Of a stretch of DNA of 64,000 bases, positions 1-8,228 are shown piece by piece. The stretch covers positions 1,123-65,122 of the forward strand of contig NZ_QZEX01000005.1 of NCBI RefSeq assembly GCF_003646465.1, written 5' to 3'. Position 1 is the stretch's first letter. The number at the start of each line of letters is the position of its first letter. A program made the position numbers and the translations under genes. Source of the stretch: Chachezhania antarctica. GTDB lineage: Bacteria > Pseudomonadota > Alphaproteobacteria > Rhodobacterales > Rhodobacteraceae. A model generated the notes under the pieces. The model did no database searches. It was not told where the DNA came from and worked only from the letters and a program-made list of their open reading frames with translations.

Positions 1-9
1 CGGAGGCCA

Positions 10-246
10 TCAGAGGGTGGTCTCCGTTTCTGTTTGGGCGGCTTGATCATGGGCCGAGATAATGGCCTCGGCCGTGATACCGGTCCTGTTTCGGCTCGCT
101 ACTCGAAACACCCCCGCGAGGTGCCTCGAAGGTATCGACCCGTTTCTCGACCATCGGTAGACGGCGATTGGTTCAACGCCGCACGCTGCCGCGATCTCCT
201 CACGCGTGCCAACTTGATCCAGCAAGATTTTGATCTTTGATGTCAT
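10..246 (-). CDS. Cro/YdaS-like phage-type HTH repressor
   Basis: A 78-residue DNA-binding protein. Residues about 12-42 read as a single helix-turn-helix of the Cro/YdaS kind (GTREEIAAACGV, then AVYRWSRNGSIP), the form found in small lambdoid-type repressors. The tail is polar and has no second domain. It is divergent from the XRE gene at 295. Its ATG follows GGAGG by only one base, tighter than usual, but I see no better start. On the minus strand a TTGACA box (276-281) is followed by a TGAC-N7-GTCA palindrome (259-273), so the gene probably sits under a repressor, perhaps itself. Inference: lysogeny-type switch of the integrated element. Confidence 0.7.
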   Translation of the reverse strand: MTSKIKILLDQVGTREEIAAACGVEPIAVYRWSRNGSIPSRHLAGVFRVASRNRTGITAEAIISAHDQAAQTETETTL

Positions 247-258
247 GCCTCCGCAAAA

Positions 259-273
259 TGACTATCACAGTCA
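259..273. promoter_or_regulatory. Operator 1 (TGAC-N7-GTCA) between divergent repressors
   Basis: A 15-bp inverted repeat, TGAC-N7-GTCA, in the 48-bp gap between the Cro-like and XRE genes. A further GTCA half-site follows at 278-281. On the minus strand TTGACA (276-281) lies three bases before the palindrome, a promoter-overlapping arrangement. The same palindrome recurs at 829-843. Binding by one of the two adjacent repressors is inferred. Confidence 0.5.
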
Positions 274-294
274 CTATGTCAAGAGGCTGAAACA

Positions 295-642
295 GTGATT
301 GCCCGCACGCCAGCCGCCGAACATGGTTTCGGCATGTCAATCAAGCCAGACTCACTGCTTCCGCCAGACGTCTGGCAGGCCATGAAAAACGAAGCCGTCG
401 GTCATCGCCTTCGCCTTCTGCGCCGGGCGCTTGGCATGTCCCCGTCAGAAATGGCGGACAGTCTCGGAATCGAACGCACCTACTGGTCACGGTACGAAAA
501 GGGTCGCCAAGGCCTATCGGATGCCGTTGCGGCCTTGCTCACAATCCGATTTGGCGTGACCCTGGACTTCATCATGCTCGGAAAGTGGGACAAGCTTCCG
601 CTCGACCTCGCAGAAAAGATGCGCGCGCTCCCGCCTGAATAA
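295..642 (+). CDS. XRE-family HTH transcriptional regulator
   Basis: A 115-residue protein with a classical XRE/HTH_3 domain at about residues 31-85: the first helices carry RLRLLRRALGMSPSEMADSLGI and the recognition part reads RTYWSRYEKGRQGLS. The GTG start at 295 is the longest reading; an in-frame ATG at 334 would still keep the whole domain. It is divergent from the Cro-like gene at 10-246 and faces the element genes that begin at 906. Likely role: repressor of the integrative element. The operator pair at 259-273 and 829-843 would fit it or its divergent partner; the sequence does not say which binds. Confidence 0.8.
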   Translation: MIARTPAAEHGFGMSIKPDSLLPPDVWQAMKNEAVGHRLRLLRRALGMSPSEMADSLGIERTYWSRYEKGRQGLSDAVAALLTIRFGVTLDFIMLGKWDKLPLDLAEKMRALPPE

Positions 643-820
643 GTCATCCAGGCACTCGCCCGAACAGGCCGCTCGCATTGCAAGCACATAGAGTTTGCTC
701 TGCCGCATCGCACTCCCTCCCACCAAGAACTTTAAGAACACAACAAGAACAATAAACACTTTCCGGGAGGCATCGCGCAACCACTGGGTTTCAAAAAAGA
801 CTATTTTGGTCATTCGTCGA

Positions 821-846
821 TTGACAAATGACCTTTTCAGTCATAG
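821..846 (+). promoter_or_regulatory. Promoter with operator 2 upstream of element operon
   Basis: TTGACA at 821-826 is followed two bases later by TGAC-N7-GTCA (829-843), the same 15-bp palindrome as at 259-273. The operator would lie between the -35 and -10 boxes. A second inverted pair, GGTCATT (808-814) and AATGACC (827-833), overlaps it. No consensus -10 is present; CATAG near 842-846 is the best candidate. The nearest downstream gene starts at 906. The rest of 643-820 shows nothing recognisable. Confidence 0.45.
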
Positions 847-905
847 CCAAGCCACTCATTAGCCGCTGACCAACCTATCAGGTCCCGGCCCGATGGAGGA
901 AACAA

Positions 906-1364
906 ATGCACGCGCAAGCCGACAACATCGCCCCCGAACTTGTCACCCTCTGCGACGAGCTGGACCGCCTGCCGCAGGCCGACATGGCCGACCGTCTGTG
1001 CACGGCCATCATGGAAAACGACGGCTTGATGGCCCTTCCGTCGCTCAATAGGCGCCGCGGGCAGGCAGGCTACGAATTCCAGGTCTTCGGCATCCGCGCC
1101 ATCGGCCACACACAGCGCGCCGCCGCGGAACTGTGGCGCTGCACCGCCCGCACCTCGATCGGCGGCTACGATGCCCCCGCCGTCGGCGACATGGTTGTGC
1201 TGCAGGCGCAACTGCGCTGGCTGCAATCCGCGATGATCATCCGCATGTCGCCCGACACGCGCCACCGCTGGGCCACGCTGGTCATGGCCATTTCCACCGA
1301 CCACGGCCTGCTGACCCGCGCCGATGCGGTGCTACGTGCCAGTGTGCCGATGGCGGCGGAATAG
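906..1364 (+). CDS. Hypothetical protein of the integrative element
   Basis: A 152-residue protein I do not recognise. A strong GGAGGA lies seven bases before the ATG. The composition is that of a soluble, mostly helical protein: an acidic N-terminal half (ELVTLCDELDRLP), a basic NRRRGQ stretch near residue 50, and a C-terminal half rich in Ala, Leu, Met and Arg. There is no signal peptide or membrane segment. It is the first gene of a closely packed run (906, 1377, 1565, 1765, 1923) that ends in the integrase, behind the operator-containing promoter at 821-846. It is probably an accessory gene of the element. Confidence 0.6.
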   Translation: MHAQADNIAPELVTLCDELDRLPQADMADRLCTAIMENDGLMALPSLNRRRGQAGYEFQVFGIRAIGHTQRAAAELWRCTARTSIGGYDAPAVGDMVVLQAQLRWLQSAMIIRMSPDTRHRWATLVMAISTDHGLLTRADAVLRASVPMAAE

Positions 1365-1376
1365 GAGCGCAGCCCC

Positions 1377-1565
1377 ATGGATCATCGAAACGCAACCACG
1401 TTCACCCTGGCGATCACCGCATCGGCCCCGCGGGCACCAGCGCAACGACGGGCCCAGAAACGGAAGCCGTCCGCCCATTGGCTCAGCTGGGCACTGCCCG
1501 CCGCACTGGTGTTCTGGGTTCTTTTCCTCGCCGTGATCGCAGCGGCTTGCGCAGGGGCGCTGTGA
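1377..1565 (+). CDS. Small single-pass membrane protein
   Basis: A 62-residue protein with a basic, Ala/Pro-rich N-terminal half (RAPAQRRAQKRK near 20-31) and one hydrophobic segment at about residues 36-60 (WALPAALVFWVLFLAVIAAA). This predicts one membrane span with the basic side in the cytoplasm. GGAG at the end of the preceding gene provides the ribosome site. Its TGA shares one base with the ATG of the next gene (TGATG). The function is unknown. Confidence 0.5.
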   Translation: MDHRNATTFTLAITASAPRAPAQRRAQKRKPSAHWLSWALPAALVFWVLFLAVIAAACAGAL

Positions 1566-1741
1566 TGGCCGTATACGTCGATGACATGCGCGCCCCGTTT
1601 GGCCGCACGGTCATGTGCCACATGGTTGCCGACACCACGGTCGAGCTGCGCGGCCTGCCCCGTTTGATCGAGGCCGCGCGTCTGCGCAGCCGGTCCTTCC
1701 CCGGAATGATGAACGCCGCCGCCGATCAATGGGGCGGATAA
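1565..1741 (+). CDS. Short DUF4031-like protein
   Basis: 58 residues. The N-terminal half (MAVYVDDMRAPFGR, then CHMVADT) matches the opening of DUF4031 proteins, small proteins common in phages and alphaproteobacteria. The family is usually about 80-100 residues, and the second half here does not show the expected basic and aromatic pattern, so this may be a shortened or diverged member. It is translationally coupled to the membrane-protein gene by a one-base TGATG overlap. The role is unknown. Confidence 0.55.
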   Translation: MAVYVDDMRAPFGRTVMCHMVADTTVELRGLPRLIEAARLRSRSFPGMMNAAADQWGG

Positions 1742-1764
1742 GCGATGCAGGAGGTAGCAGCGTG

Positions 1765-2046
1765 ATGGCCCAACCCGCCCGCCCACTTACACCCAACATG
1801 CTGGCAGACCGCTGGATGTGCTCGGCCGAGACTGTGCGGCAGCTCGTAAAGCGTGGCGACTTGCGCGGATTCCGCGTCGGACGCATGATCCGGATACCAA
1901 TCGACGCCGTGGAGGAATACGAATGCCTGACATCAGTATCGGACGCCTCCGGGGCGGTTTCTGCGTCTACTGGGACGATGGCGGGAAGCGACGGCGCCAT
2001 AAGCTTGCGGCACGCACCAGAGCGGAAGCTGAAGCCGAAGCGGTAG
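1765..2046 (+). CDS. Excisionase-like HTH (MerR-type) protein
   Basis: A 93-residue protein with a winged-HTH excisionase/HTH_17 domain at about residues 6-52: LTPNMLADRWMCSAETVRQL, then RGFRVGRMIRIPIDAVEEY, the typical end of the AlpA/Xis-like fold. GGAGG at 1749-1753 serves either the ATG at 1765 or the adjacent GTG at 1762. The C-terminal 35 residues are low-complexity and overlap the start of the integrase gene by 124 bases in another frame. Small HTH proteins next to a tyrosine integrase commonly act as recombination directionality factors; that role is inferred from context. Confidence 0.75.
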   Translation: MAQPARPLTPNMLADRWMCSAETVRQLVKRGDLRGFRVGRMIRIPIDAVEEYECLTSVSDASGAVSASTGTMAGSDGAISLRHAPERKLKPKR

Positions 2047-2930
2047 AGGTATTCCGGCGCGAGACCTTCGCAACCCGCTCCCAAGATCCGACGGTTGCCG
2101 AGATCTGGGAAGTGAAACGGGAAGACTTGGGCGCCAAGCCGACCGCGACGACAATGGCTTGGACCGGCAAAGCTGTGTTGTCCCATTTCGGACCCTATCG
2201 ACCGGACGACATCGACAAGCGCTTGTGTGTCGAGTACGAGCGTCGGCGCCTCGAAGCAGGTATATCCACCGGTTCGATCTGGACCGAGCTCGGCCATCTT
2301 CAATCGGCCCTGAACTTCGCGCGCGACACGCGCATGATTGATCGCGCGCCGAAGATCTGGCGCCCCACCAAACCGCAGACGGACAAGCGGATCCTGAACC
2401 ATGGTGAGGCCAGGTCGCTGATCGAGGCCGCGCACGATCCGCACATCCGTCTTGCGCTGATCCTTTTGCTTGGGACAGCCGCACGCGTGGGCGCCGTGCT
2501 GGATCTGACCTGGGACCGGGTGGATTTTGACCGCGGCACGATCAACCTGCGCCTCTCGGACAGCGTGACCCGCAAAGGACGCGCCATCGTGCCCATGAAC
2601 GCATCGACGCGCGCCGCGCTGGACGTCGCCTATAGGGCCGCGCTGAGCGACTATGTGATCGAGTATGCCGGCAGACAGGTAAAGAGCATCCGGAAGGGTG
2701 TTCAGAACGCGGTGGCCCGTGCCGAACTTGGGCACGTTCGCATCCATGACCTTCGCCACACCGCGGCGGTGACCATGCTTTCAAACGGCGTTCCGCTGGA
2801 GAAAGTCGCCCAGGTTCTAGGCCACTCGAATACCGGCGTGACCTTCTCGACCTACGGGCGATTCCTTCCCGAACATATGCAAGACGCCGTCGATGTACTG
2901 GATTTCGCGAGCCTGAAATGGGGCACCTAG
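1923..2930 (+). CDS. Tyrosine recombinase / integrase
   Basis: A 335-residue site-specific recombinase. The start at ATG 1923 follows GGAGG and begins with a short beta-rich Arm-type region (ISIGRLRGGFCVYW). A core-binding SAM-like region spans about 60-160 and the catalytic domain about 165-325. Catalytic residues visible are Arg in GTAARVGAVLDL, the hairpin Lys in VTRKGRA, HDLRH, LGHSN and the nucleophilic Tyr in FSTYGRF. It ends 53 bases from the 3' end of tRNA-Val, the normal place for an integrase of a tRNA-targeted element. The element therefore extends leftwards, and its far end lies outside this window. Confidence 0.93.
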   Translation: MPDISIGRLRGGFCVYWDDGGKRRRHKLAARTRAEAEAEAVEVFRRETFATRSQDPTVAEIWEVKREDLGAKPTATTMAWTGKAVLSHFGPYRPDDIDKRLCVEYERRRLEAGISTGSIWTELGHLQSALNFARDTRMIDRAPKIWRPTKPQTDKRILNHGEARSLIEAAHDPHIRLALILLLGTAARVGAVLDLTWDRVDFDRGTINLRLSDSVTRKGRAIVPMNASTRAALDVAYRAALSDYVIEYAGRQVKSIRKGVQNAVARAELGHVRIHDLRHTAAVTMLSNGVPLEKVAQVLGHSNTGVTFSTYGRFLPEHMQDAVDVLDFASLKWGT

Positions 2931-2982
2931 GTTCAAGGAACCATGGAGCACTTCGCAGATTTCAGCTAAGCCATTGAAAGTA

Positions 2983-3006
2983 TGGTGGGTGATAAGAGAT
3001 TTGAAC
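2983..3006. other. Candidate att core in tRNA-Val 3' end
   Basis: The 3' end of tRNA-Val, from the T loop to CCA, faces the integrase gene. Tyrosine integrases commonly recombine here and leave a direct repeat of this segment at the far end of the element. The other copy would lie left of position 1 and cannot be seen. Inference only. Confidence 0.35.
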
Positions 3007-3057
3007 TCCTGACATCTTCGATGTGAACGAAGCGCTCTACCACTGAGCTAATCACCC
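2983..3057 (-). tRNA. tRNA-Val (anticodon CAC), CCA encoded
   Basis: On the minus strand a complete cloverleaf can be drawn. The acceptor pairs GGGTGAT with ATCACCC, the D arm is GCTC/GAGC, and the anticodon stem is CTTCG/CGAAG around loop TTCACAT (anticodon CAC). A 5-nt variable loop and a T arm AGGAG-TTCAAAT-CTCTT follow. An A discriminator and genomically encoded CCA complete the 3' end. The 3' half is the likely attB of the neighbouring integrase. Confidence 0.92.
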
Positions 3058-3109
3058 GTGAGGCGGGTATTTAGCGAGCCTGCCCGGGGTCTGCAAGGGG
3101 GTTCAGGCC

Positions 3110-3148
3110 AAAAACAAGGGCCCCGGACCCATGTCCGAAGCCCTTTTG
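3110..3148 (-). terminator. Terminator of the HU gene
   Basis: An inverted repeat (AAGGGC...GTCCG/CGGAC...GCCCTT) is followed on the minus strand by TTGTTTTTGG. It lies about 22 bases past the HU stop codon and fits an intrinsic terminator. The stem also has a short T run in the plus direction, so it may act both ways. Confidence 0.7.
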
Positions 3149-3169
3149 GATCATCCCGGTTTGGACGGA

Positions 3170-3535
3170 TCAGGTGGCGTCGGTGCCGCCCGCGTCGTCG
3201 GCCGGTGTTTCGGCCGCCTTGTTCTGGCGGACCTTGCAGATGATGATCCGGTTGCCGTCCTTTTCCTGCGCGCGATTGATGCGCAGCTTGCCCAGCGGCG
3301 GCAGGTTGAAGGCGCGGCCTTCGGCCAGAGAGCTGCCAAGCGTCGCCAGCATCGCTTCGACCACGGGCTTGGCGAACTTCTTCTTCACGCCCGAGCTTTC
3401 GACGACAAGGTCGATCAACTCGCGGCGTCTCAGTTCCGGCGTGCCGTCGACGACGGGCGCGCTGGCCGCGACGACATCGCCGCCGGTTTCGGCAGCAACG
3501 GTGCGGGCTGCGAGTTTGGATTTAACGGTACTCAT
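3170..3535 (-). CDS. HU-family nucleoid DNA-binding protein
   Basis: 121 residues. The HU/IHF fold spans about residues 37-108: ELRRRELIDLVVESSG, KKKFAKPVVEAMLATLGSSL, then GRAFNLPPLGKLRINR, which is the beta-arm region. Compared with a standard 90-residue HU it has about 33 extra N-terminal residues and an acidic C-terminal tail. The DNA-contacting arm is short and ends in ICKVRQNK. The gene lies downstream of lon on the same strand but has its own leader, with a 22-bp palindrome at 3554-3575 and its own terminator. The role is chromosome architecture. Confidence 0.85.
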   Translation of the reverse strand: MSTVKSKLAARTVAAETGGDVVAASAPVVDGTPELRRRELIDLVVESSGVKKKFAKPVVEAMLATLGSSLAEGRAFNLPPLGKLRINRAQEKDGNRIIICKVRQNKAAETPADDAGGTDAT

Positions 3536-3553
3536 CTACGATCCCCAAAAGGT

Positions 3554-3575
3554 TGTACGTTTCGCGAACGGTACA
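3554..3575. promoter_or_regulatory. 22-bp palindrome upstream of the HU gene
   Basis: The repeat reads TGTAC-N2-TTCGCGAA-N2-GTACA. It is an inverted repeat with only the two N2 pairs unmatched, centred about 30 bases before the HU start codon. The position and symmetry suggest a dimeric regulator site or the promoter region itself. The regulator is unknown. Confidence 0.45.
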
Positions 3576-3740
3576 CCCATTTGGAACACGAAACCACGGA
3601 AAACGGACGGTTTCCGAAAAGCGCCCGCGGATATCCGCCCAAAATCATGCGTTTTGTGACAGATCGCACATCCAAGTGGTCATTTATGTGTCTTCGGGAG
3701 CAAACGGGGGGCGCGGACCCCGCCGACCAAGGGCCAAAAC

Positions 3741-3776
3741 GAAATCACCGGCCGGGCGCTGGGGCCCGGCCGGTGA
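3741..3776 (-). terminator. Terminator of lon
   Basis: A perfect 13-bp stem (TCACCGGCCGGGC at 3745-3757 with GCCCGGCCGGTGA at 3764-3776) has a 6-nt loop. On the minus strand it is followed by TTTCGTTTTGG, and it starts 27 bases past the lon stop codon. Confidence 0.8.
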
Positions 3777-3802
3777 TCGATGTTTCCAGTGCCGGGCACC
3801 GT

Positions 3803-6229
3803 TCAGTGCGCGGTGGTCGCCTGCGAACCGTTGCCGCTGGCCATGGCGGCACGGGCGGCGGCGGCCTCGGCATCGGCGGCCTCGTCCCAGTCCACCGGCT
3901 CCGGCTTGCGGGAAAGAGCGTGTTCCAGCACCTCGGACACGTGCGAGACGGGGATAATCTCCAGCCCCTCCTTCACGTTGTCGGGGATGTCGGGCAGGTC
4001 CTTGGCGTTTTCCTGCGGGATCAGCACCGTGGTGATGCCGCCACGCAGCGCCGCCAGCAGCTTCTCCTTCAGACCGCCGATGGCCAGCGCGTTGCCGCGG
4101 AGAGTCACCTCCCCCGTCATCGCGATGTCCTTGCGGACCGGGATCTGGGTTAGCACCGACACGATCGACGTCACCATGGCCAGACCGGCAGACGGCCCGT
4201 CCTTGGGGGTGGCGCCCTCGGGCACGTGGACGTGGATGTCCCAGGCTTCGAACTGCGGCGGCTTGATGCCAAGCCGTGGACCCACCGACCGGACGTAGGA
4301 ACTGGCGGCGTCGATGCTTTCCTTCATCACGTCGCCCAGCTTGCCGGTCGTCTTCATCCGGCCCTTGCCCGGCAGGCGCAGCGCCTCGATCGACAGAAGC
4401 TCACCGCCGACCGAGGTATAGGCCAGCCCGGTGACGACACCGATCTGATCCTCCTTCTCGGCCAGGCCATAGCGGAACTTCGGCACGCCAAGGAAATCGT
4501 CGAGGTTGTCGGGCGTGACTTCCACGTTTTCGACTTCCTTCCGGACGATCTTGGTCACGGCTTTCCGCGCCAGCTTGCCGATCTCGCGTTCCAGGTTCCG
4601 CACGCCCGCTTCGCGGGTATAGGTGCGGATCATCTGGGTCAGCGCCTCGTCGGTCAGCTCGAACTCCTTCTTCTTGAGCCCGTGGTTCTTGACCTGCTTG
4701 GCCACCAGGTGCTGCTTGGCGATCTCGGCCTTCTCGTCCTCGGTGTAGCCGGCCAGCGGGATGATCTCCATCCGGTCCAGAAGCGGCCCCGGCATGTTGT
4801 AGGTGTTCGCCGTGGTCAGGAACATCACGTTCGAAAGGTCATACTCGACCTCAAGATAGTGGTCCGAGAACGTGGCGTTCTGTTCCGGGTCGAGCACCTC
4901 CAGCATCGCCGACGCCGGGTCGCCCCGGAAGTCCTGGCCCATCTTGTCGATCTCGTCGAGAAGGATCAGCGGGTTGGTCGTCTTGGCCTTCTTCATGGCC
5001 TGGATGATCTTGCCCGGCATGGAACCGATATAGGTCCGACGGTGGCCGCGGATCTCGGATTCATCGCGCACGCCGCCAAGCGAGATGCGGATGAATTCCC
5101 GCCCCGTGGCCTTCGCGACCGATTTGCCAAGCGACGTCTTGCCCACGCCCGGAGGGCCGACAAGGCACAGGATCGGGCCTTTCAGCTTCTTCGAACGCTG
5201 CTGCACCGCCAGGTATTCGACGATCCGTTCCTTGACCTTTTCAAGCCCGTAATGGTCCGTATCCAGGATATCCTGCGCACGGTTCAGGTCTTTCTTGACG
5301 CGGCTCTTCGTGCCCCACGGGATCGACAGCATCCAGTCGAGATAATTGCGCACGACGGTGGCTTCCGCCGACATCGGGCTCATCGTCTTCAGCTTCTTGA
5401 TCTCGGCATCCGCCTTTTCGCGTGCCTCCTTCGAGAACTTGGTCGCGGCGATCTTTTCTTCCAGCTCGGCCACTTCGCCGGCGCCGTCCTCGCCATCGCC
5501 CAGCTCCTTCTGAATGGCCTTCATCTGCTCATTCAGATAGTACTCGCGCTGGGTCTTCTCCATCTGGCTTTTCACGCGGGTCTTGATCTTCTTCTCGACC
5601 TGCAGGACCGACAATTCGCCCTGCATCAGGCCATAGACCTTCTCAAGCCGTTCGCTGACGGACAGCGTCTCCAGAAGCTCCTGCTTCTGGTTCACCTCGA
5701 TGCCAAGGTGACCTGCGACGAGGTCGGCGAGCTTCGCCGGTTCGGTCGTCTGATCGACGGCCGAAAGCGCTTCCTCGGGGATGTTCTTGCGGACTTTCGC
5801 GTAGCGTTCGAATTCCTGCGCGACGGTGCGCAGCAGCGCCTCGGCGACCGAGATGTCGCCGGCCTCTTCCGCCAGCGGAATGGCGCGCGCTTCGAAATAG
5901 GACGGGTTGTCCACGAATTCGGTGATCTGCACCCGCTCCTGCCCTTCGACAAGCACCTTCACGGTGCCGTCGGGCAGTTTCAGCAGTTGCAGCACATTGG
6001 CCATGACGCCGGTCTTGTAGATCCCGTCGGTTTCAGGATCGTCTTCCGCCGGGTCGATCTGGCTCGACAGCAGAATCTGCTTGTCGTCTGCCATTACCTC
6101 TTCCAGTGCCCGCACCGATTTCTCGCGGCCGACAAAGAGCGGCACGATCATGTGCGGGAAGACCACGATGTCCCGCAACGGCAGGACAGGGACCGGCGAG
6201 AGGGTGTACTGTGGCTCTTGCATTTGCAT
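3803..6229 (-). CDS. lon: Lon ATP-dependent protease (endopeptidase La)
   Basis: 808 residues, the usual length. The N-terminal LAN substrate-recognition domain begins with [15 protein letters not shown] coiled region ([12 protein letters not shown] near 235) follows, then the AAA+ module with Walker A GPPGVGKT at about 358 and Walker [11 protein letters not shown]. The C-terminal protease domain carries the Ser in DGPSAGLAM near 680 and the downstream Lys of the Ser-Lys dyad in [10 protein letters not shown]. It degrades misfolded and regulatory proteins in the cytoplasm. It is transcribed towards the HU gene, but a strong hairpin separates the two. Confidence 0.98.
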   Translation of the reverse strand: MQMQEPQYTLSPVPVLPLRDIVVFPHMIVPLFVGREKSVRALEEVMADDKQILLSSQIDPAEDDPETDGIYKTGVMANVLQLLKLPDGTVKVLVEGQERVQITEFVDNPSYFEARAIPLAEEAGDISVAEALLRTVAQEFERYAKVRKNIPEEALSAVDQTTEPAKLADLVAGHLGIEVNQKQELLETLSVSERLEKVYGLMQGELSVLQVEKKIKTRVKSQMEKTQREYYLNEQMKAIQKELGDGEDGAGEVAELEEKIAATKFSKEAREKADAEIKKLKTMSPMSAEATVVRNYLDWMLSIPWGTKSRVKKDLNRAQDILDTDHYGLEKVKERIVEYLAVQQRSKKLKGPILCLVGPPGVGKTSLGKSVAKATGREFIRISLGGVRDESEIRGHRRTYIGSMPGKIIQAMKKAKTTNPLILLDEIDKMGQDFRGDPASAMLEVLDPEQNATFSDHYLEVEYDLSNVMFLTTANTYNMPGPLLDRMEIIPLAGYTEDEKAEIAKQHLVAKQVKNHGLKKKEFELTDEALTQMIRTYTREAGVRNLEREIGKLARKAVTKIVRKEVENVEVTPDNLDDFLGVPKFRYGLAEKEDQIGVVTGLAYTSVGGELLSIEALRLPGKGRMKTTGKLGDVMKESIDAASSYVRSVGPRLGIKPPQFEAWDIHVHVPEGATPKDGPSAGLAMVTSIVSVLTQIPVRKDIAMTGEVTLRGNALAIGGLKEKLLAALRGGITTVLIPQENAKDLPDIPDNVKEGLEIIPVSHVSEVLEHALSRKPEPVDWDEAADAEAAAARAAMASGNGSQATTAH

Positions 6230-6821
6230 TCCTTATCATTGGCAAGACGGCCCGGGCCCCGCTTCGCGGCAGCATGTAGGGCTGTCTCCGGCTCGAATGA
6301 AATAGGTGGGGTACGGGTGCCCCACTGTCAACCGGTTGGTAACCTGTCACGACGGGCCATCCGTTCCCGGCCGTCGCCATTCAATCTGCCGTTTTCGGGG
6401 CCCTGTGGCCCGTGGCTTGCGCCATGGGTCCCGTTTTCGAAGGCGGGACCCGCGCTTGCAGGTGCAGGGCGCCCAGTCCCGACGGGGCCAAGCCGTCTCC
6501 CGAGGCTTGGTATTGGCAAAGACGAGTGGGCCCGGCGCCGCATTTTGCAACGTGGTGAAAGAATATTAGGCATGACGCACCCTATCAATATCGATCACTC
6601 AGCATGGTGAACCAGCCCGCAGCGCCCCAGGGTCGCAGTGGGGAGGGTGCTCCAGAAGGGCGCACCGTTCCCCCTCGCATCATCCGATCTTCCCGGGGTT
6701 TCAAGCGTCCGGCGGTCGTCGCGTCACCCGAGCGAAAAGGACACCGTCTCGGCAAAAGAAAAACGGGCCGGCCCCTCAAGGCCGGCCCGATACCTCTCAG
6801 CCGTGGTCACGGTCGGTCGGA
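6230..6821. other. Long intergenic region upstream of lon
   Basis: 592 bases between the lon start and the exported-protein gene. Apart from the terminator at 6750-6788 I find no convincing gene: open frames on both strands lack ribosome sites and family motifs. A hairpin GTGGGG-N8-CCCCAC lies about 80 bases upstream of lon. No clear promoter boxes are visible. Confidence 0.4.
6750..6788 (-). terminator. Terminator of the PRC-barrel repeat protein gene
   Basis: GGGCCGGCC (6765-6773) pairs perfectly with GGCCGGCCC (6780-6788). On the minus strand it is followed by GTTTTTCTTTTG, a classic intrinsic terminator, 33 bases past the stop codon. Confidence 0.85.
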
Positions 6822-8012
6822 TCAATCCATTTCGAGGATGCTCATGATCGACCGGTTGCCTTCCACGAGTTGCACGTCGCGGTCGGAGTATTCCGGCATC
6901 GATTCAAGCTCTGCCTCGGAATGGGTGGGCAGCAGGATATCGTCACGGACCAGTTCCATCCTCTCGAGCGGAATGGCGACCGAATGCTCGCCCAGCCCAA
7001 GGAACCCGCCGACGCTGACGATGGCCACGACCTGGTCACCGCGTTTGCCGACACCGTCGATTTCACCGATGTCTTCGCCAGTTTCGCTCAGCACGTCACG
7101 GCCCAGGAATTCGTCGACCTGCATGTTGGCCCACGGTGCGGTCCGCATCTGCTCGCGGTATCCCTCACGGTCCTCATCATTGGCCATGCGGCCGGATTCG
7201 TCGACGTCGAACAGGATGACGGCTGTATCCGGCGACGTGTCGCTGGACTCGGTGTCGTCGGCACGATCCGTGTCCATCGCGGCTTGATCGTCATCGTTCT
7301 CGCCGGTCTGAACGTTCACATCCGCCTCGCCCTGCTGGACGTCGATGTTTGCCTCTTCAGCCTCTTCCACGTTGACCTGCGGGTCCTCGGTGTCGACGTT
7401 GACGTTCGCCTCGCCCTCGGCCTGCTCGATCTCGACATTCGGTTCGGCCTGCTCGACATCGACCTGCGCGGCCTCGCGTTCATCGATGCTCACGGTCGGC
7501 TCGGCCTGACGTACATTGACCTGCGGTTCGGATTCTTCGATCTGGATGCGGGGCTCGGGGCGGATGAACTCCACCTTGGGCTCGGGCATCTGCACGGCGA
7601 TATCGGGGTCAGCCTGGTCGACGTCAACGTCGGGGCGCGGCACGATAACGGTGATGATCGGTTCGGGAATCCGCACGGTCACGACCGGCTGGGCCTGCTC
7701 GATCGTGACGATCGGGGCCTGCTGCTCCACGTTCACGGTCGGCTTGGGCACCCGGACGGTGATCTCGGGCTGCGGCTGTTCGACGGTAACCTGTGGCTGC
7801 GACTGATCGACGTCGACATTCGGCTCGGCAATCGTGACCGACACCTTCGGCTGGCCTTGCTCGACCTTCACCTGTCCGTCCATCGCGGTGGTGGCGGCGC
7901 CCGTATCTGTATCGGTCGACTGGGCAAGGGCCGGTGCGGCAAATACGATCGAGGCGGCGGTCAGGATGGTCGTCGCCTTGTGAAATTGCTTGAGAGATTT
8001 CCAATTCGTCAC
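6822..8012 (-). CDS. Exported beta-repeat protein with C-terminal PRC-barrel domain
   Basis: 396 residues in three parts. A signal peptide covers about 1-30 and ends APALAQ. A repeat region at about 45-250 holds roughly twenty units of 8-11 residues with the pattern acidic/Gln-x-Pro-x-(V/I)-x-V-x (such as QPQVTVE, EPTVSID, DPQVNVE). A linker rich in Asp, Ser and Thr follows. A PRC-barrel fold lies at about 275-370 (LGRDVLSETGEDIGEIDGV, VVAIVSVGGFLGLGEHSVAIP). The strictly alternating pattern predicts stacked beta strands. PRC-barrel proteins exported in Rhodobacterales are often stress-linked, but the function is unknown. It is monocistronic with a strong terminator. Confidence 0.8.
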   Translation of the reverse strand: MTNWKSLKQFHKATTILTAASIVFAAPALAQSTDTDTGAATTAMDGQVKVEQGQPKVSVTIAEPNVDVDQSQPQVTVEQPQPEITVRVPKPTVNVEQQAPIVTIEQAQPVVTVRIPEPIITVIVPRPDVDVDQADPDIAVQMPEPKVEFIRPEPRIQIEESEPQVNVRQAEPTVSIDEREAAQVDVEQAEPNVEIEQAEGEANVNVDTEDPQVNVEEAEEANIDVQQGEADVNVQTGENDDDQAAMDTDRADDTESSDTSPDTAVILFDVDESGRMANDEDREGYREQMRTAPWANMQVDEFLGRDVLSETGEDIGEIDGVGKRGDQVVAIVSVGGFLGLGEHSVAIPLERMELVRDDILLPTHSEAELESMPEYSDRDVQLVEGNRSIMSILEMD

Positions 8013-8228
8013 TGATATTCTCCACTTGGGGGAGCCGGCGTAAACACGCGGCCCGTTTGCGGTAAATGACCCCGGCGTCCCCGGGGGGGCTGTATCAGTG
8101 AAACAATCTGTGACCGGTGACCGTTCCGGTTTTCCGGTTTAACATTTCTCTCCAAATTGTTTGGGAACCCCAGCGCAGTGCGACCGGTTAACGTTCAATC
8201 TGCGTGCCGCCCGACCGGTTGGTCTTCG

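Noticed and set aside
6347-6588. Short open frames upstream of lon
   Set aside because: Several overlapping frames on both strands share the same DNA; none has a ribosome site or recognisable domain.
4226-6610. 794-residue open frame antisense to lon
   Set aside because: It mirrors the lon codon pattern, has no ribosome site and no family motifs; a GC-rich shadow frame.
7330-7860. Regularly spaced repeats that could suggest a CRISPR array
   Set aside because: The repeats are 24-33 bp coding periods of the exported beta-repeat protein with no conserved direct repeat or spacers. No CRISPR array was found anywhere in the window.
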